From DATFAS01 sp035254305 (lineage in GTDB: Bacteria > Bacillota > Bacilli > Aneurinibacillales > RAOX-1), in contig DATFAS010000140.1 of assembly GCA_035254305.1 (NCBI GenBank), positions 1-12,210 of the forward strand: a stretch of DNA of 12,210 bases, read 5' to 3'. A program made the translations under genes and the position numbers. Positions 5,778 through 12,160 of this stretch are shown here, in pieces (position 1 is the first letter of the stretch; every line of letters starts with the position of its first letter). The notes beneath the pieces were generated by a model, which saw only the letters and a program-made list of their open reading frames with translations, ran no database searches and was not told where the DNA came from.

Positions 5778-6500
5778 TTATTCGGCCATTTTTAGCAGTG
5801 AAAGCTCTTCTGTAGTTAACTCTCGGTACTCCCCAAGGGATAGGCTTTCATCTAATAACAGGTTCCCCATTTTAATCCTCTTTAAATAAGTCACCTTTTT
5901 TCCTACGGCTTGAAACATTCGCTTCACCTGATGGAATTTCCCCTCATAGATCACAAGCTTAATTTGGGATTGGGAGGCACAATTCACAATCTCCAATTGA
6001 GCTGGTAAGGTCTGATAGCCATCCTCTAATGTTACCCCTTGCTGGAATGTCTCTATATCCTCTTGTGTTACCTGTCCCTCAATCTCTGCAAAATACTGCT
6101 TAGGTACATGTTTTTTGGGGGATAAGAGTTCATGGGCCATCTTCCCATCGTTCGTTAGAACGAGCAGCCCCTCTGTGTCCTTGTCTAGTCTTCCTACTGG
6201 AAAAACATCAAAAGGTAAGTAAATATCATCTAGTAAGTCAATAACTGTCTTATCAAAATTGTCCTCAGTCGCAGACAAATATCCATTAGGTTTATTCATC
6301 ATCAAATAGACAAATTCACGATAGATGACTTCCTCCCCATCGATAACAATCTGGTTTGATTCAGGATCCACATGGGTGCTGGAATCTTTTACAATCTTCC
6401 CGTCCACTAGAATTAGGCCGTCTTTAGCAAATTTCTTAATATCCTTCCTTGTTCCATATCCCATATTTCCAAGTAGCTTATCTAATCTCATTTTTGCCAT
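5778..6500 (-). CDS. RsuA-family 16S rRNA pseudouridine synthase (YtzG-like)
   Basis: This enzyme isomerises a specific uridine in ribosomal RNA; RsuA-type members act on 16S U516 of the small subunit. Residues 1-60 form an S4 RNA-binding domain (MRLDKLL, then LVDGKIV). The catalytic domain follows, with the family signature GRLDKDTEGLL, in which Asp106 is the nucleophile, and GKFHQVKRMF near residues 190-200. The length of 240 residues is normal for the RsuA/RluB/RluE group; B. subtilis YtzG is the likely counterpart. RluB-type 23S activity is less likely because that protein usually has a different C-terminal tail. The ATG has AAGGTGAT 5 bp upstream; Met4 is the only alternative start. It lies 27 bp downstream of a terminator, so its transcription must come from read-through or an overlapping promoter. 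Confidence 0.93.
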   Translation of the reverse strand: MAKMRLDKLLGNMGYGTRKDIKKFAKDGLILVDGKIVKDSSTHVDPESNQIVIDGEEVIYREFVYLMMNKPNGYLSATEDNFDKTVIDLLDDIYLPFDVFPVGRLDKDTEGLLVLTNDGKMAHELLSPKKHVPKQYFAEIEGQVTQEDIETFQQGVTLEDGYQTLPAQLEIVNCASQSQIKLVIYEGKFHQVKRMFQAVGKKVTYLKRIKMGNLLLDESLSLGEYRELTTEELSLLKMAE

Positions 6501-6526
6501 TATTCATCACCTTTCCCATTCAAACA

Positions 6527-6564
6527 GAAAAAAATAAAAGGGGGCATCTCTTAGGAGATACCCC
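6527..6564 (-). terminator. Rho-independent terminator after the 103-aa gene
   Basis: On the minus strand GGGGTATCTC pairs with GAGATGCCCC (one A-C mismatch) across a 4-nt loop, followed by CTTTTATTTTTTT. It begins 13 bp after the stop of the gene at 6578 and lies just before the pseudouridine synthase start. Confidence 0.87.
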
Positions 6565-6577
6565 ACTATCATACATC

Positions 6578-6889
6578 TTATTCTTCCTCAAACCAATTAT
6601 CAAGTACCTTTGCTTCTAGCATCTTGCCTTTAATATAGATTTGCTGATCTTCTGTGAAATCATCTTTCCAACTTAGACCTAATTCTTCAGCAATGTTTGC
6701 AATTGTGAGCAGCTCCTGCCAAGCTACATATCGTTTATACCAGAAAAACTGTGGATGCTCACTCATGTAAGGGTAAAGATCATCAAATTCCGTATGTTTA
6801 CAATCGATCGTGCGTTCAAAGGTTATTTTGGCCTTACGGATTTTCTCTTGAAAATAATTTGTTATATCCTGATCAACACGGATTGACAT
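6578..6889 (-). CDS. Hypothetical protein, 103 residues
   Basis: I do not recognise this family. The ATG is supported by GGAGGG about 7 bp upstream, a -10-like element and a strong terminator, so the gene is real. The protein is acidic, soluble and without a signal peptide. It is probably all-helical: an N-terminal helix (DQDITNYFQEKIRKAKITFE), an aromatic centre (HPQFFWYKRYVAWQELL, about residues 45-61) and a C-terminal acidic helix ending NWFEEE. It sits between the penicillin-binding protein gene and the pseudouridine synthase gene, but has its own start and stop signals. Nothing in the sequence assigns a function. Confidence 0.82.
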   Translation of the reverse strand: MSIRVDQDITNYFQEKIRKAKITFERTIDCKHTEFDDLYPYMSEHPQFFWYKRYVAWQELLTIANIAEELGLSWKDDFTEDQQIYIKGKMLEAKVLDNWFEEE

Positions 6890-6917
6890 ATCCGTTCCCT
6901 CCCATTCGTTTTCTTAC

Positions 6918-6928
6918 ATTATATTATA
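6918..6928 (-). promoter_or_regulatory. Probable -10 region for the 103-aa gene
   Basis: Two overlapping perfect TATAAT hexamers lie on the minus strand, 29 bp upstream of the start codon. No good -35 element is found at 16-18 bp from either, so this is a weaker call. Confidence 0.4.
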
Positions 6929-6989
6929 AGCAAGGTAGAAAAATCGATTGTTTTTTGAATATTATTTCACGACAATTATTGGATGAATA

Positions 6990-9407
6990 CTAACCACCAT
7001 TATTTACTGTATCAACTTGTTGTTTCGTATTCCCCTCTGTGGTTGGTGGCTCAATTTTACTTCCTTTATTATTATCTGTCTTTCCCGGTGTTGGTGGTTG
7101 GATCGGCTTGGTCGTTGTACCACTGTCTTGAGTTGGTGGTGTTGGTTGTTGTTGCTCAGTTTTGCCGTCCTTCTTCGTTCCAGGCTGTGTACCACCTTGA
7201 CCAGCCTTTCCAGTATTGCCTGTCGTTGGTGATTTTACATCTGGTGCTTGTAGGGTTTTAGGTCGGACTTCAATGACATTAGAAGATGGCCCTTCTTGTT
7301 TCGTAGTCGAATCAAATGCTACTACATAATAGTGTAGAGCTTGATCCAATTTCGGCACAAGATCAATCCATTCTCCTTTTTGCGTTTCACCGATGACTTG
7401 TTTTTTATTCGGATCATCTGCATAACGGTAAATCCGATAAGTGAAATGATTATCATCCGCTACTGTCCATTTGAAATGAATAGAATCCTGTAACTGCTCA
7501 GCCTTTAAGTCTTGGACAGTCGGCGTTTGCACCTGAGGCGTAGGTGTATCCTCTATTTGCTCTTGTTTAGGGAATGGCTTTACTTCTCGGCCCCTTAGAG
7601 CCTCTGTCATCACTACACTAAAGAAATGAGCAGGAACCTCACTACCTTGTCTTAAGTAGTTTGTGGAGGCATCCGACTTATCATATCCCATCCAGACAGC
7701 TGCTACATATTCTGGCGTATACCCTACAAACCAAGCATCACGATTTCCATTTGTTCCAGGCATTTGAGTCGTTCCTGTTTTTCCGGCTACCGGACGATTC
7801 ATCTGTGCTTGCTTTCCAGTACCATCATTAACAACACCTATAAGCATGCTTGTCATCGTATTGGCTGTTTGTTCACTTACGGCAGTGTTTGAATTAACAT
7901 CTGCCTCCTTAACATTGCCGCCATTATCCTTAATCTTGGTAATGACATGTGGTTCAAGAATAATACCTTTATTATCAAAGGCACTATATCCCTTTGCCAT
8001 ATTTAACGGGGTAACATCAATATCACCAAGTGCAATCCCAAGCTTTCGGTCGGTTTTCTTATCATATGGGATCCCGAATTTACTCAAATAACGGAAGCTA
8101 GTGTCCATCCCTAACTCATTAAGAAGCCAAACTGCCGGTACGTTCTTTGATCGTTTAAGAGCCTCTGACATGGATACCTGACCCGTATATCCATCCCCAT
8201 ACCAGTTGCTTGGTGAATATCCTCCTGGGAAGGTCATCTTCTCATCTTTTAACAAATCAGACGAATGCCAGCCTTCCTCAAGGGCAGGCCCATAAACAGC
8301 AAGTGGTTTAAAGGTTGATCCAGGATTTCTTTTAGACTCCACACGGTTCAACCCTTTTGGAACATAGTCCCTACCACCTGTCATAGCAACAATTCCACCA
8401 GTATGCGGATCAATAATTACCATCGCCGCTTGAACAGGGTCTTTTGATTTACTATCTGGGAATAGCTTAGGGTTATTGAAGGCATCGGCCATCGCCTTCT
8501 GAGCCTTCATGTCGAGAGCCGTGTAGATCTCGTATCCCCCTCTGTAAATTTGATCTTCCGTTAATCCATATTTATCCTCTGCTTCTTGCAGTGCATAATC
8601 AATATAGGTCTGAACAACATCATCATTGTTTTTCGTATTATTCGCCAGCTTCAATTGTTCCTTTGTAGCCGTATCAGCCTGTTGCTGAGTGATCGTTCCA
8701 TTACGAACCATCAGAGTAAGAACAGTTTTTCTTCTTTCTACAGACTTATCATAATTTGGTATTGGTGCATACGTATTTGGTGCTTTTGGCATTCCAGCCA
8801 GCGTTGCTGCTTCTGCTAAATTCAATTGTGAGACATCTTTACCAAAGTAGAATTTAGATGCCGCCTGTACCCCATATGCACCATGACCAAAGTAGATTTC
8901 ATTCAAATAGAACTCCAATATTTGATCCTTTGAATAATTTCGTTCTAGGTTAATGGCAATTAGCGCTTCCTCTGTCTTTCGCCATATGGATTTCGTATTC
9001 GTTAAATAGACGTTCTTGGCTAACTGCTGGGTAATGGTACTGGCTCCTTCTACAGCTCCGCCTGCACGAATATCCTTATAAACTGCACGGGCAATACCTA
9101 GGAAATCAACACCATTATGTTGGTAGAACCGTTCATCCTCTGTGTCCACAAAGGCTTTTTTTACAATATCAGGAATCTTCGAGAAATCAACATACTCACG
9201 ATTTACATCTGCGTATAATTTCGTGATTTCCTTCCCATCCTTATCGAAGATCACCGAGCTTTCACTTTGGTTCTTTACCTTGCCTTTATCAATTAATTGA
9301 CTCCCGACAGACATTGCTGCTGTACAACCCGCCATACTAAGTACCAGAAAAACAGCGGCTATGCCAAGGATCCATTTCTTGATTTTCCGCCTTTTTTTCC
9401 TAACCAT
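6990..9407 (-). CDS. Class A penicillin-binding protein (PbpF/PbpG type) with FN3 domain
   Basis: This bifunctional cell-wall enzyme polymerises lipid II into glycan strands and cross-links peptides outside the membrane. A basic N-terminus (MVRKKRRKIKK) is followed by one membrane segment (about 12-39). The glycosyltransferase domain (about 55-230) has EDERFYQHNG (catalytic Glu90) and GASTITQQLAKN. The transpeptidase domain has STFK (Ser364 nucleophile), SKN (420-422) and KTGT (543-546). An FN3-like domain spans about 630-716, and a disordered tail rich in Pro, Thr, Gly, Lys and Gln spans 718-805. The catalytic core resembles B. subtilis PbpF (PBP2C) and PbpG closely; the tail makes it about 90 residues longer than PbpF. 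AGC at 26-28 resembles a lipobox inside the membrane segment. GGAGGAGA lies 5 bp before the ATG. It is transcribed alone, after the yqgQ terminator. Confidence 0.97.
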   Translation of the reverse strand: MVRKKRRKIKKWILGIAAVFLVLSMAGCTAAMSVGSQLIDKGKVKNQSESSVIFDKDGKEITKLYADVNREYVDFSKIPDIVKKAFVDTEDERFYQHNGVDFLGIARAVYKDIRAGGAVEGASTITQQLAKNVYLTNTKSIWRKTEEALIAINLERNYSKDQILEFYLNEIYFGHGAYGVQAASKFYFGKDVSQLNLAEAATLAGMPKAPNTYAPIPNYDKSVERRKTVLTLMVRNGTITQQQADTATKEQLKLANNTKNNDDVVQTYIDYALQEAEDKYGLTEDQIYRGGYEIYTALDMKAQKAMADAFNNPKLFPDSKSKDPVQAAMVIIDPHTGGIVAMTGGRDYVPKGLNRVESKRNPGSTFKPLAVYGPALEEGWHSSDLLKDEKMTFPGGYSPSNWYGDGYTGQVSMSEALKRSKNVPAVWLLNELGMDTSFRYLSKFGIPYDKKTDRKLGIALGDIDVTPLNMAKGYSAFDNKGIILEPHVITKIKDNGGNVKEADVNSNTAVSEQTANTMTSMLIGVVNDGTGKQAQMNRPVAGKTGTTQMPGTNGNRDAWFVGYTPEYVAAVWMGYDKSDASTNYLRQGSEVPAHFFSVVMTEALRGREVKPFPKQEQIEDTPTPQVQTPTVQDLKAEQLQDSIHFKWTVADDNHFTYRIYRYADDPNKKQVIGETQKGEWIDLVPKLDQALHYYVVAFDSTTKQEGPSSNVIEVRPKTLQAPDVKSPTTGNTGKAGQGGTQPGTKKDGKTEQQQPTPPTQDSGTTTKPIQPPTPGKTDNNKGSKIEPPTTEGNTKQQVDTVNNGG

Positions 9408-9490
9408 GTCTCTCCTCCATTATCGGTCGACATTTCTTTCTCTCTAAATGATATTTACTTCTGAACTCCATTAAAAGTTTCATATAAAAC

Positions 9491-9514
9491 GGAAAAGGTG
9501 CAAAAATGCACCTT
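9491..9514 (-). terminator. Rho-independent terminator of the queF-yqgQ unit
   Basis: On the minus strand AAGGTGCA pairs perfectly with TGCACCTT across a TTTT loop, followed by TTTTCC. It starts 5 bp after the stop of the YqgQ-family gene, separating that unit from the penicillin-binding protein gene. Confidence 0.8.
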
Positions 9515-9519
9515 ATGAC

Positions 9520-9732
9520 CTAAATACTTAAGTTTTCTTTTAGTTCCGCAGTTCTTTGTCGAATTGCCATAAGAGCAGCTCGGAAAATATCCGAATCAAT
9601 CAGACCTGCCTCATGAAGCTCCTTTATTTCATCTTCCATCAGGAGACAATCCCCAATAGCATCGCCTGTATAAATTAAAATCCCAAAACTTCTAAGTAAA
9701 TCTTTCGTTTGCAGAAAGGACATCTGCCACAT
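9520..9732 (-). CDS. YqgQ family (DUF910) small protein
   Basis: The 70-residue protein matches the YqgQ/DUF910 family pattern as I recall it: a lead helix (DLLRSFG), the near-invariant IYTGD, then LMEDEIKELHEAGLID and a final helix. The family is short (60-75 residues), helical and cytoplasmic, and its function is not established; a nucleic-acid-binding role has been proposed from structure. In B. subtilis yqgQ stands next to glcK, but here it follows queF. Its ATG lies 5 bp after the queF stop, and its ribosome binding site (AAAGAAGGA) is inside the last queF codons, so translation is probably coupled. Met4 (9723) is an alternative start but is poorly spaced. A terminator follows at once. 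Confidence 0.87.
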   Translation of the reverse strand: MWQMSFLQTKDLLRSFGILIYTGDAIGDCLLMEDEIKELHEAGLIDSDIFRAALMAIRQRTAELKENLSI

Positions 9733-9737
9733 ATGTG

Positions 9738-10157
9738 CTATCCTTCTTTCTTATATTCCACAACCACAAGTGTGCCAAGCCCGCCTCTTGCATTCCAATT
9801 GGCTTCAATCTTCATATAAAGAGGATCACACAATTTTACTAAATCTTCTAGGATACGGTTCGTTGCATGTTCTTGATAGATCCCAACATTGCGATAGCTG
9901 GTTAAATAATATTTTAATGATTTCATTTCCACTAATAATTGATTCGGAACTAAGGTAATTTTTATGTCTGCAAAATCCGGAAGGCCGGACCAAGGACATA
10001 CAGAAGTAAATTCATTCGTCGGAATGACAACTTCTGTCCATTTCCCAATATATTCGTACGGAATGGTTTCAAGTATGTCAGCCATTATGACTGATTCATC
10101 CTGTGTATCAAAACGAATTCCCTTATATTTATCATGATTATGCTCTACTTGTGCCAA
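9738..10157 (-). CDS. queF: QueF, NADPH-dependent 7-cyano-7-deazaguanine reductase
   Basis: QueF reduces the nitrile preQ0 to the amine preQ1, the base inserted into tRNA on the way to queuosine. Visible landmarks are FTSVCPWSGLPDFA, with the thioimide-forming Cys54 and acid Asp61, the QueF motif EMKSLKYY (77-84), NVGIYQEH with Glu96 for substrate recognition, and the ARGG loop (123-126). At 139 residues it is a short single-domain (type I) enzyme. The NVGIYQEH segment is the form I associate with proteobacterial single-domain QueF; B. subtilis QueF has NHGDFHED there. The start is TTG, with GGAGGG 9 bp upstream; no ATG is available near it. No other queuosine gene (queC, D, E) is in the window. 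It leads a two-gene unit with the YqgQ-family gene and has a structured leader. Confidence 0.95.
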   Translation of the reverse strand: MAQVEHNHDKYKGIRFDTQDESVIMADILETIPYEYIGKWTEVVIPTNEFTSVCPWSGLPDFADIKITLVPNQLLVEMKSLKYYLTSYRNVGIYQEHATNRILEDLVKLCDPLYMKIEANWNARGGLGTLVVVEYKKEG

Positions 10158-10166
10158 TTAAATCGT

Positions 10167-10252
10167 CCCTCCTTTATTCTTGAGGGGATGCAAGGAAAAA
10201 GTCAAACCTATGGCGTGGATCTTTTTTCCGTTGGTTTCCCCACAAAACAACG
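10167..10252 (-). promoter_or_regulatory. Structured 5' leader of queF, possible translational control
   Basis: The predicted transcript carries about 100 nt before the queF start. On the minus strand three hairpins can be drawn: CGTTG/CAACG with an inner TTT/AAA (10229-10252); GGAAAAAAG against CTTTTTCC (10194-10229); and CCCTC/GAGGG (10167-10186), which would mask the ribosome binding site GGAGGG. Masking of the site is typical of translational riboswitches, and preQ1 riboswitches are known upstream of queuosine genes. I could not fit the known preQ1-I consensus, so the class is open. Confidence 0.4.
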
Positions 10253-10259
10253 CGTAACC

Positions 10260-10288
10260 ATTATCCGGTATTTTAAGCTATTATGCAA
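10260..10288 (-). promoter_or_regulatory. Candidate promoter of queF
   Basis: On the minus strand TTGCAT (10283-10288, 3 of 6) and GATAAT (10260-10265, 5 of 6) are spaced by 17 bp. The -35 lies 9 bp past the stop of the preceding gene, and no terminator separates the two, so read-through from that gene is also possible. Confidence 0.5.
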
Positions 10289-10297
10289 GGCTTTTTG

Positions 10298-11089
10298 CTA
10301 TCGTCGAAGGAAGGAAAATAGTTCCGGGTAGAGGCTCGAATTGCTAACTACAACGGTATTTACCTGTTCGAAGGTTAACTCCTCTCCCGTGATTGTAGAA
10401 GCTCTCCCTCCTGCCTCTTCTACAATAATCTTGCCAGCAGCAAAATCCCAAGGATTTAAAAAGAGGCTAAGATATGCATCAATTCTCCCCGCTGCCACAT
10501 AGGCCATTTCCAATGCAGCACAGCCAAATACACGAATTCCCCTACAATTGCGAGGTAATTCATACGCCACCTTATCTAAACCATACTCTTCTAGTCGGTG
10601 ATTCCAAAAAAAGCTGGTACAAAGCACAGCCTCTCTTAATCGTACCGGATCATCCAAACACAATTGATCTTGATTTAAATAAGCCCCTTTCCCTTTAATT
10701 CCATGAAACATCTCATTACGTGTTGGGTCATAAATTACCCCCACCATTCCTTCACCTTTATGAACAATGGCAATAGAAACCACATAGTTTATTTGCTGAT
10801 GAACGAAATTCGTGGTCCCATCAATCGGATCAATAATCCAAAGGGTGTCAAATTGTTTAGGATCTTTATCAAATGTCCCTTCTTCTCCCACAATCCCATG
10901 ATCTGGGAAATGTTTAAGGATTTTTTGTACCAGAAATTCCTCAATTTCCTTATCGACAGCTGTAACAAGGTCTGATGGAGAACTTTTGAACGTTAATTCT
11001 AACGGACTCTTTCTTCGCTGAATACTTAACAATCCGGCTTCCCTTGCCCACTCTTTTGCTTTTTGCGAAATTAAATTAATATCAATCAT
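10298..11089 (-). CDS. Inositol monophosphatase family protein (SuhB/YktC-like)
   Basis: This is a Mg-dependent phosphatase of the inositol monophosphatase family, cleaving myo-inositol-1-phosphate or similar sugar phosphates. Numbered from the chosen start, DLVTAVD (40-46), GEEG (metal ligand Glu69), WIIDPIDGTTNFVH (Asp87, Asp90) and NPWDFAAG (Asp215) form the complete three-metal site. The protein has 263 residues, the usual length, and is cytoplasmic. The frame extends three codons upstream to a GTG at 11098, but AGGTG (11098-11102) touches that GTG and lies an ideal 8 bp before the ATG at 11089, so the ATG is preferred. A promoter with a perfect -10 lies upstream. Alternatives are fructose-1,6-bisphosphatase or NADP phosphatase activity, seen in some relatives. 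Confidence 0.95.
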   Translation of the reverse strand: MIDINLISQKAKEWAREAGLLSIQRRKSPLELTFKSSPSDLVTAVDKEIEEFLVQKILKHFPDHGIVGEEGTFDKDPKQFDTLWIIDPIDGTTNFVHQQINYVVSIAIVHKGEGMVGVIYDPTRNEMFHGIKGKGAYLNQDQLCLDDPVRLREAVLCTSFFWNHRLEEYGLDKVAYELPRNCRGIRVFGCAALEMAYVAAGRIDAYLSLFLNPWDFAAGKIIVEEAGGRASTITGEELTFEQVNTVVVSNSSLYPELFSFLRR

Positions 11090-11123
11090 CTCTGCCACAC
11101 CTATCTTCTAAGTTTCTTCCTTC

Positions 11124-11153
11124 ATTATAATTCAATCTGTTCTATATCAGCAA
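11124..11153 (-). promoter_or_regulatory. Promoter of the inositol monophosphatase gene
   Basis: On the minus strand TTGCTG (11148-11153, 3 of 6) and a perfect TATAAT (11124-11129) are separated by 18 bp. The start of transcription would be near 11117, about 28 nt before the ATG. The rest of the divergent spacer to 11288 shows no convincing promoter for the plus-strand methyltransferase. Confidence 0.62.
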
Positions 11154-11288
11154 AGGTCTATTATTCTCTAAACAAACATGTGGACTATTATACGTTATCA
11201 TGAAGGATCTAGGGTTCAATCAATTAATTTGCATATTTTGCTTATATGATCATGAAAGGATTTTTTTGGTATTAAGGTGAATTAATAA

Positions 11289-11318
11289 ATGAAAGTAAAT
11301 CGAAGGGTGGGTACATAA
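11289..11318 (+). CDS. Possible 9-codon leader ORF before the methyltransferase
   Basis: An ATG with AAGGTGA 8 bp upstream opens a nine-residue frame, MKVNRRVGT, whose TAA directly abuts the ATG of the methyltransferase (TAAATG), in the same frame. The ribosome binding site of the methyltransferase (AAGGGTGGG) lies inside it. It includes two adjacent arginine codons, CGA and AGG, both rare in Bacillus. It may be a leader peptide for translational coupling, or a chance ORF. Confidence 0.4.
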   Translation: MKVNRRVGT

Positions 11319-12002
11319 ATGGGATTTGATTGGCATAAAAGTAGTCAACTTCAATGGAACAGCATGTCACAGCAATGGAACCAAAATAGCGAAGAGATGT
11401 GGGAATCAGGCAGTAGAAAAACCATCATTCCACTTTTCAGTAAGTATATTAATCCAGCATCTGGTATGATTCTAGATGCCGGCTGTGGAGATGGCTATGG
11501 AACAATGATGCTTGGCAAATTAGGTTTTCATGTAATGGGGATGGATCTTTCTGAGGAAATGGTTACGAAAGCCAAAGAAAGAATAACGCCTGATATAAAC
11601 ATTGAATTTCATCAAGGGGACATTATCTCTATGCCATTTGGTCCTGAAGCCTTCTCTGGTATCCTTTCAATCAATTGCTTAGAATGGGTACAATCCCCAT
11701 TAGCTGCTCTCTGCGAACTAAAAAGAGTTCTCCAAAAAGATGGTATTTTATGTCTTGGTGTTTTAGGACCTACCGCTGCACCCAGACAGCATAGCTATAA
11801 AAGATTATATGGTGAAAAGGTTGTCTGCAATACCATGATGCCTTGGGAATTTGCTCGACTTGCAGAAGAGAATGGATTTGCCATCCTTGAAGGACAGGGT
11901 GTTTATAAAAGAGGAGTAGATGAGAAGTTGCTCGGGTCCCTATCGGAGGAACTCAAACAGGCTCTAACATTCTTATGGATATTTATCATGCAGAAAAAAT
12001 AA
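11319..12002 (+). CDS. Class I SAM-dependent methyltransferase
   Basis: The 227-residue protein has the Rossmann methyltransferase pattern: motif I ILDAGCGDGYGT (51-62), which binds S-adenosylmethionine; an acidic ribose ligand Asp76 in GMDLS; motif III GDIISMPF (100-107); and motif IV INCLEWV (118-124). An N-terminal Trp/Gln-rich helix (MGFDWHKSSQLQWNSMSQQW) may cap the active site. There is no target-recognition domain, so the substrate is probably a small molecule, but it cannot be read from the sequence; Methyltransf_11 types such as UbiE or BioC are only distant guides. AAGGGTGGG lies 7 bp upstream of the ATG. The gene diverges from the inositol monophosphatase gene and ends in its own terminator, so it stands alone. 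Confidence 0.92.
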   Translation: MGFDWHKSSQLQWNSMSQQWNQNSEEMWESGSRKTIIPLFSKYINPASGMILDAGCGDGYGTMMLGKLGFHVMGMDLSEEMVTKAKERITPDINIEFHQGDIISMPFGPEAFSGILSINCLEWVQSPLAALCELKRVLQKDGILCLGVLGPTAAPRQHSYKRLYGEKVVCNTMMPWEFARLAEENGFAILEGQGVYKRGVDEKLLGSLSEELKQALTFLWIFIMQKK

Positions 12003-12023
12003 TCCATTACCTTCTATAAATTG

Positions 12024-12058
12024 AAACCACCTTGAAAATTCGGTGGTTTTTCTATTTT
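12024..12058 (+). terminator. Rho-independent terminator of the methyltransferase gene
   Basis: AAACCACC (12024-12031) pairs perfectly with GGTGGTTT (12042-12049) over a 10-nt loop, followed by TTCTATTTTT. It begins 21 bp after the stop codon. Confidence 0.88.
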
Positions 12059-12131
12059 TCTCTTATACTCAGCAGCACTCGATCCCTCTACTCCTTAATA
12101 ATCGCTACTGATGAATTCTCTTTTAGAAATA

Positions 12132-12154
12132 GAAAAACCTGCACAGTGGCAGGC
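12132..12154 (-). terminator. Rho-independent terminator of the right-edge gene
   Basis: On the minus strand CCTGC (12153-12149) pairs with GCAGG (12142-12138) over a 6-nt loop, followed by TTTTT. It implies a minus-strand transcript entering from the right edge, and it is consistent with the partial reading frame ending at 12161. Confidence 0.65.
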
Positions 12155-12160
12155 AATCTC

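Noticed and set aside
7017..7261. Plus-strand open frames rich in Leu, Val and Trp that look like membrane proteins.
   Set aside because: They are antisense to the Pro/Thr/Gln tail of the penicillin-binding protein, and the apparent hydrophobicity is the mirror of those codons.
10134..10331. A 65-codon plus-strand open frame across the queF leader.
   Set aside because: It overlaps the queF start and the inositol monophosphatase end on the other strand, lacks a ribosome binding site and resembles no protein family I know.
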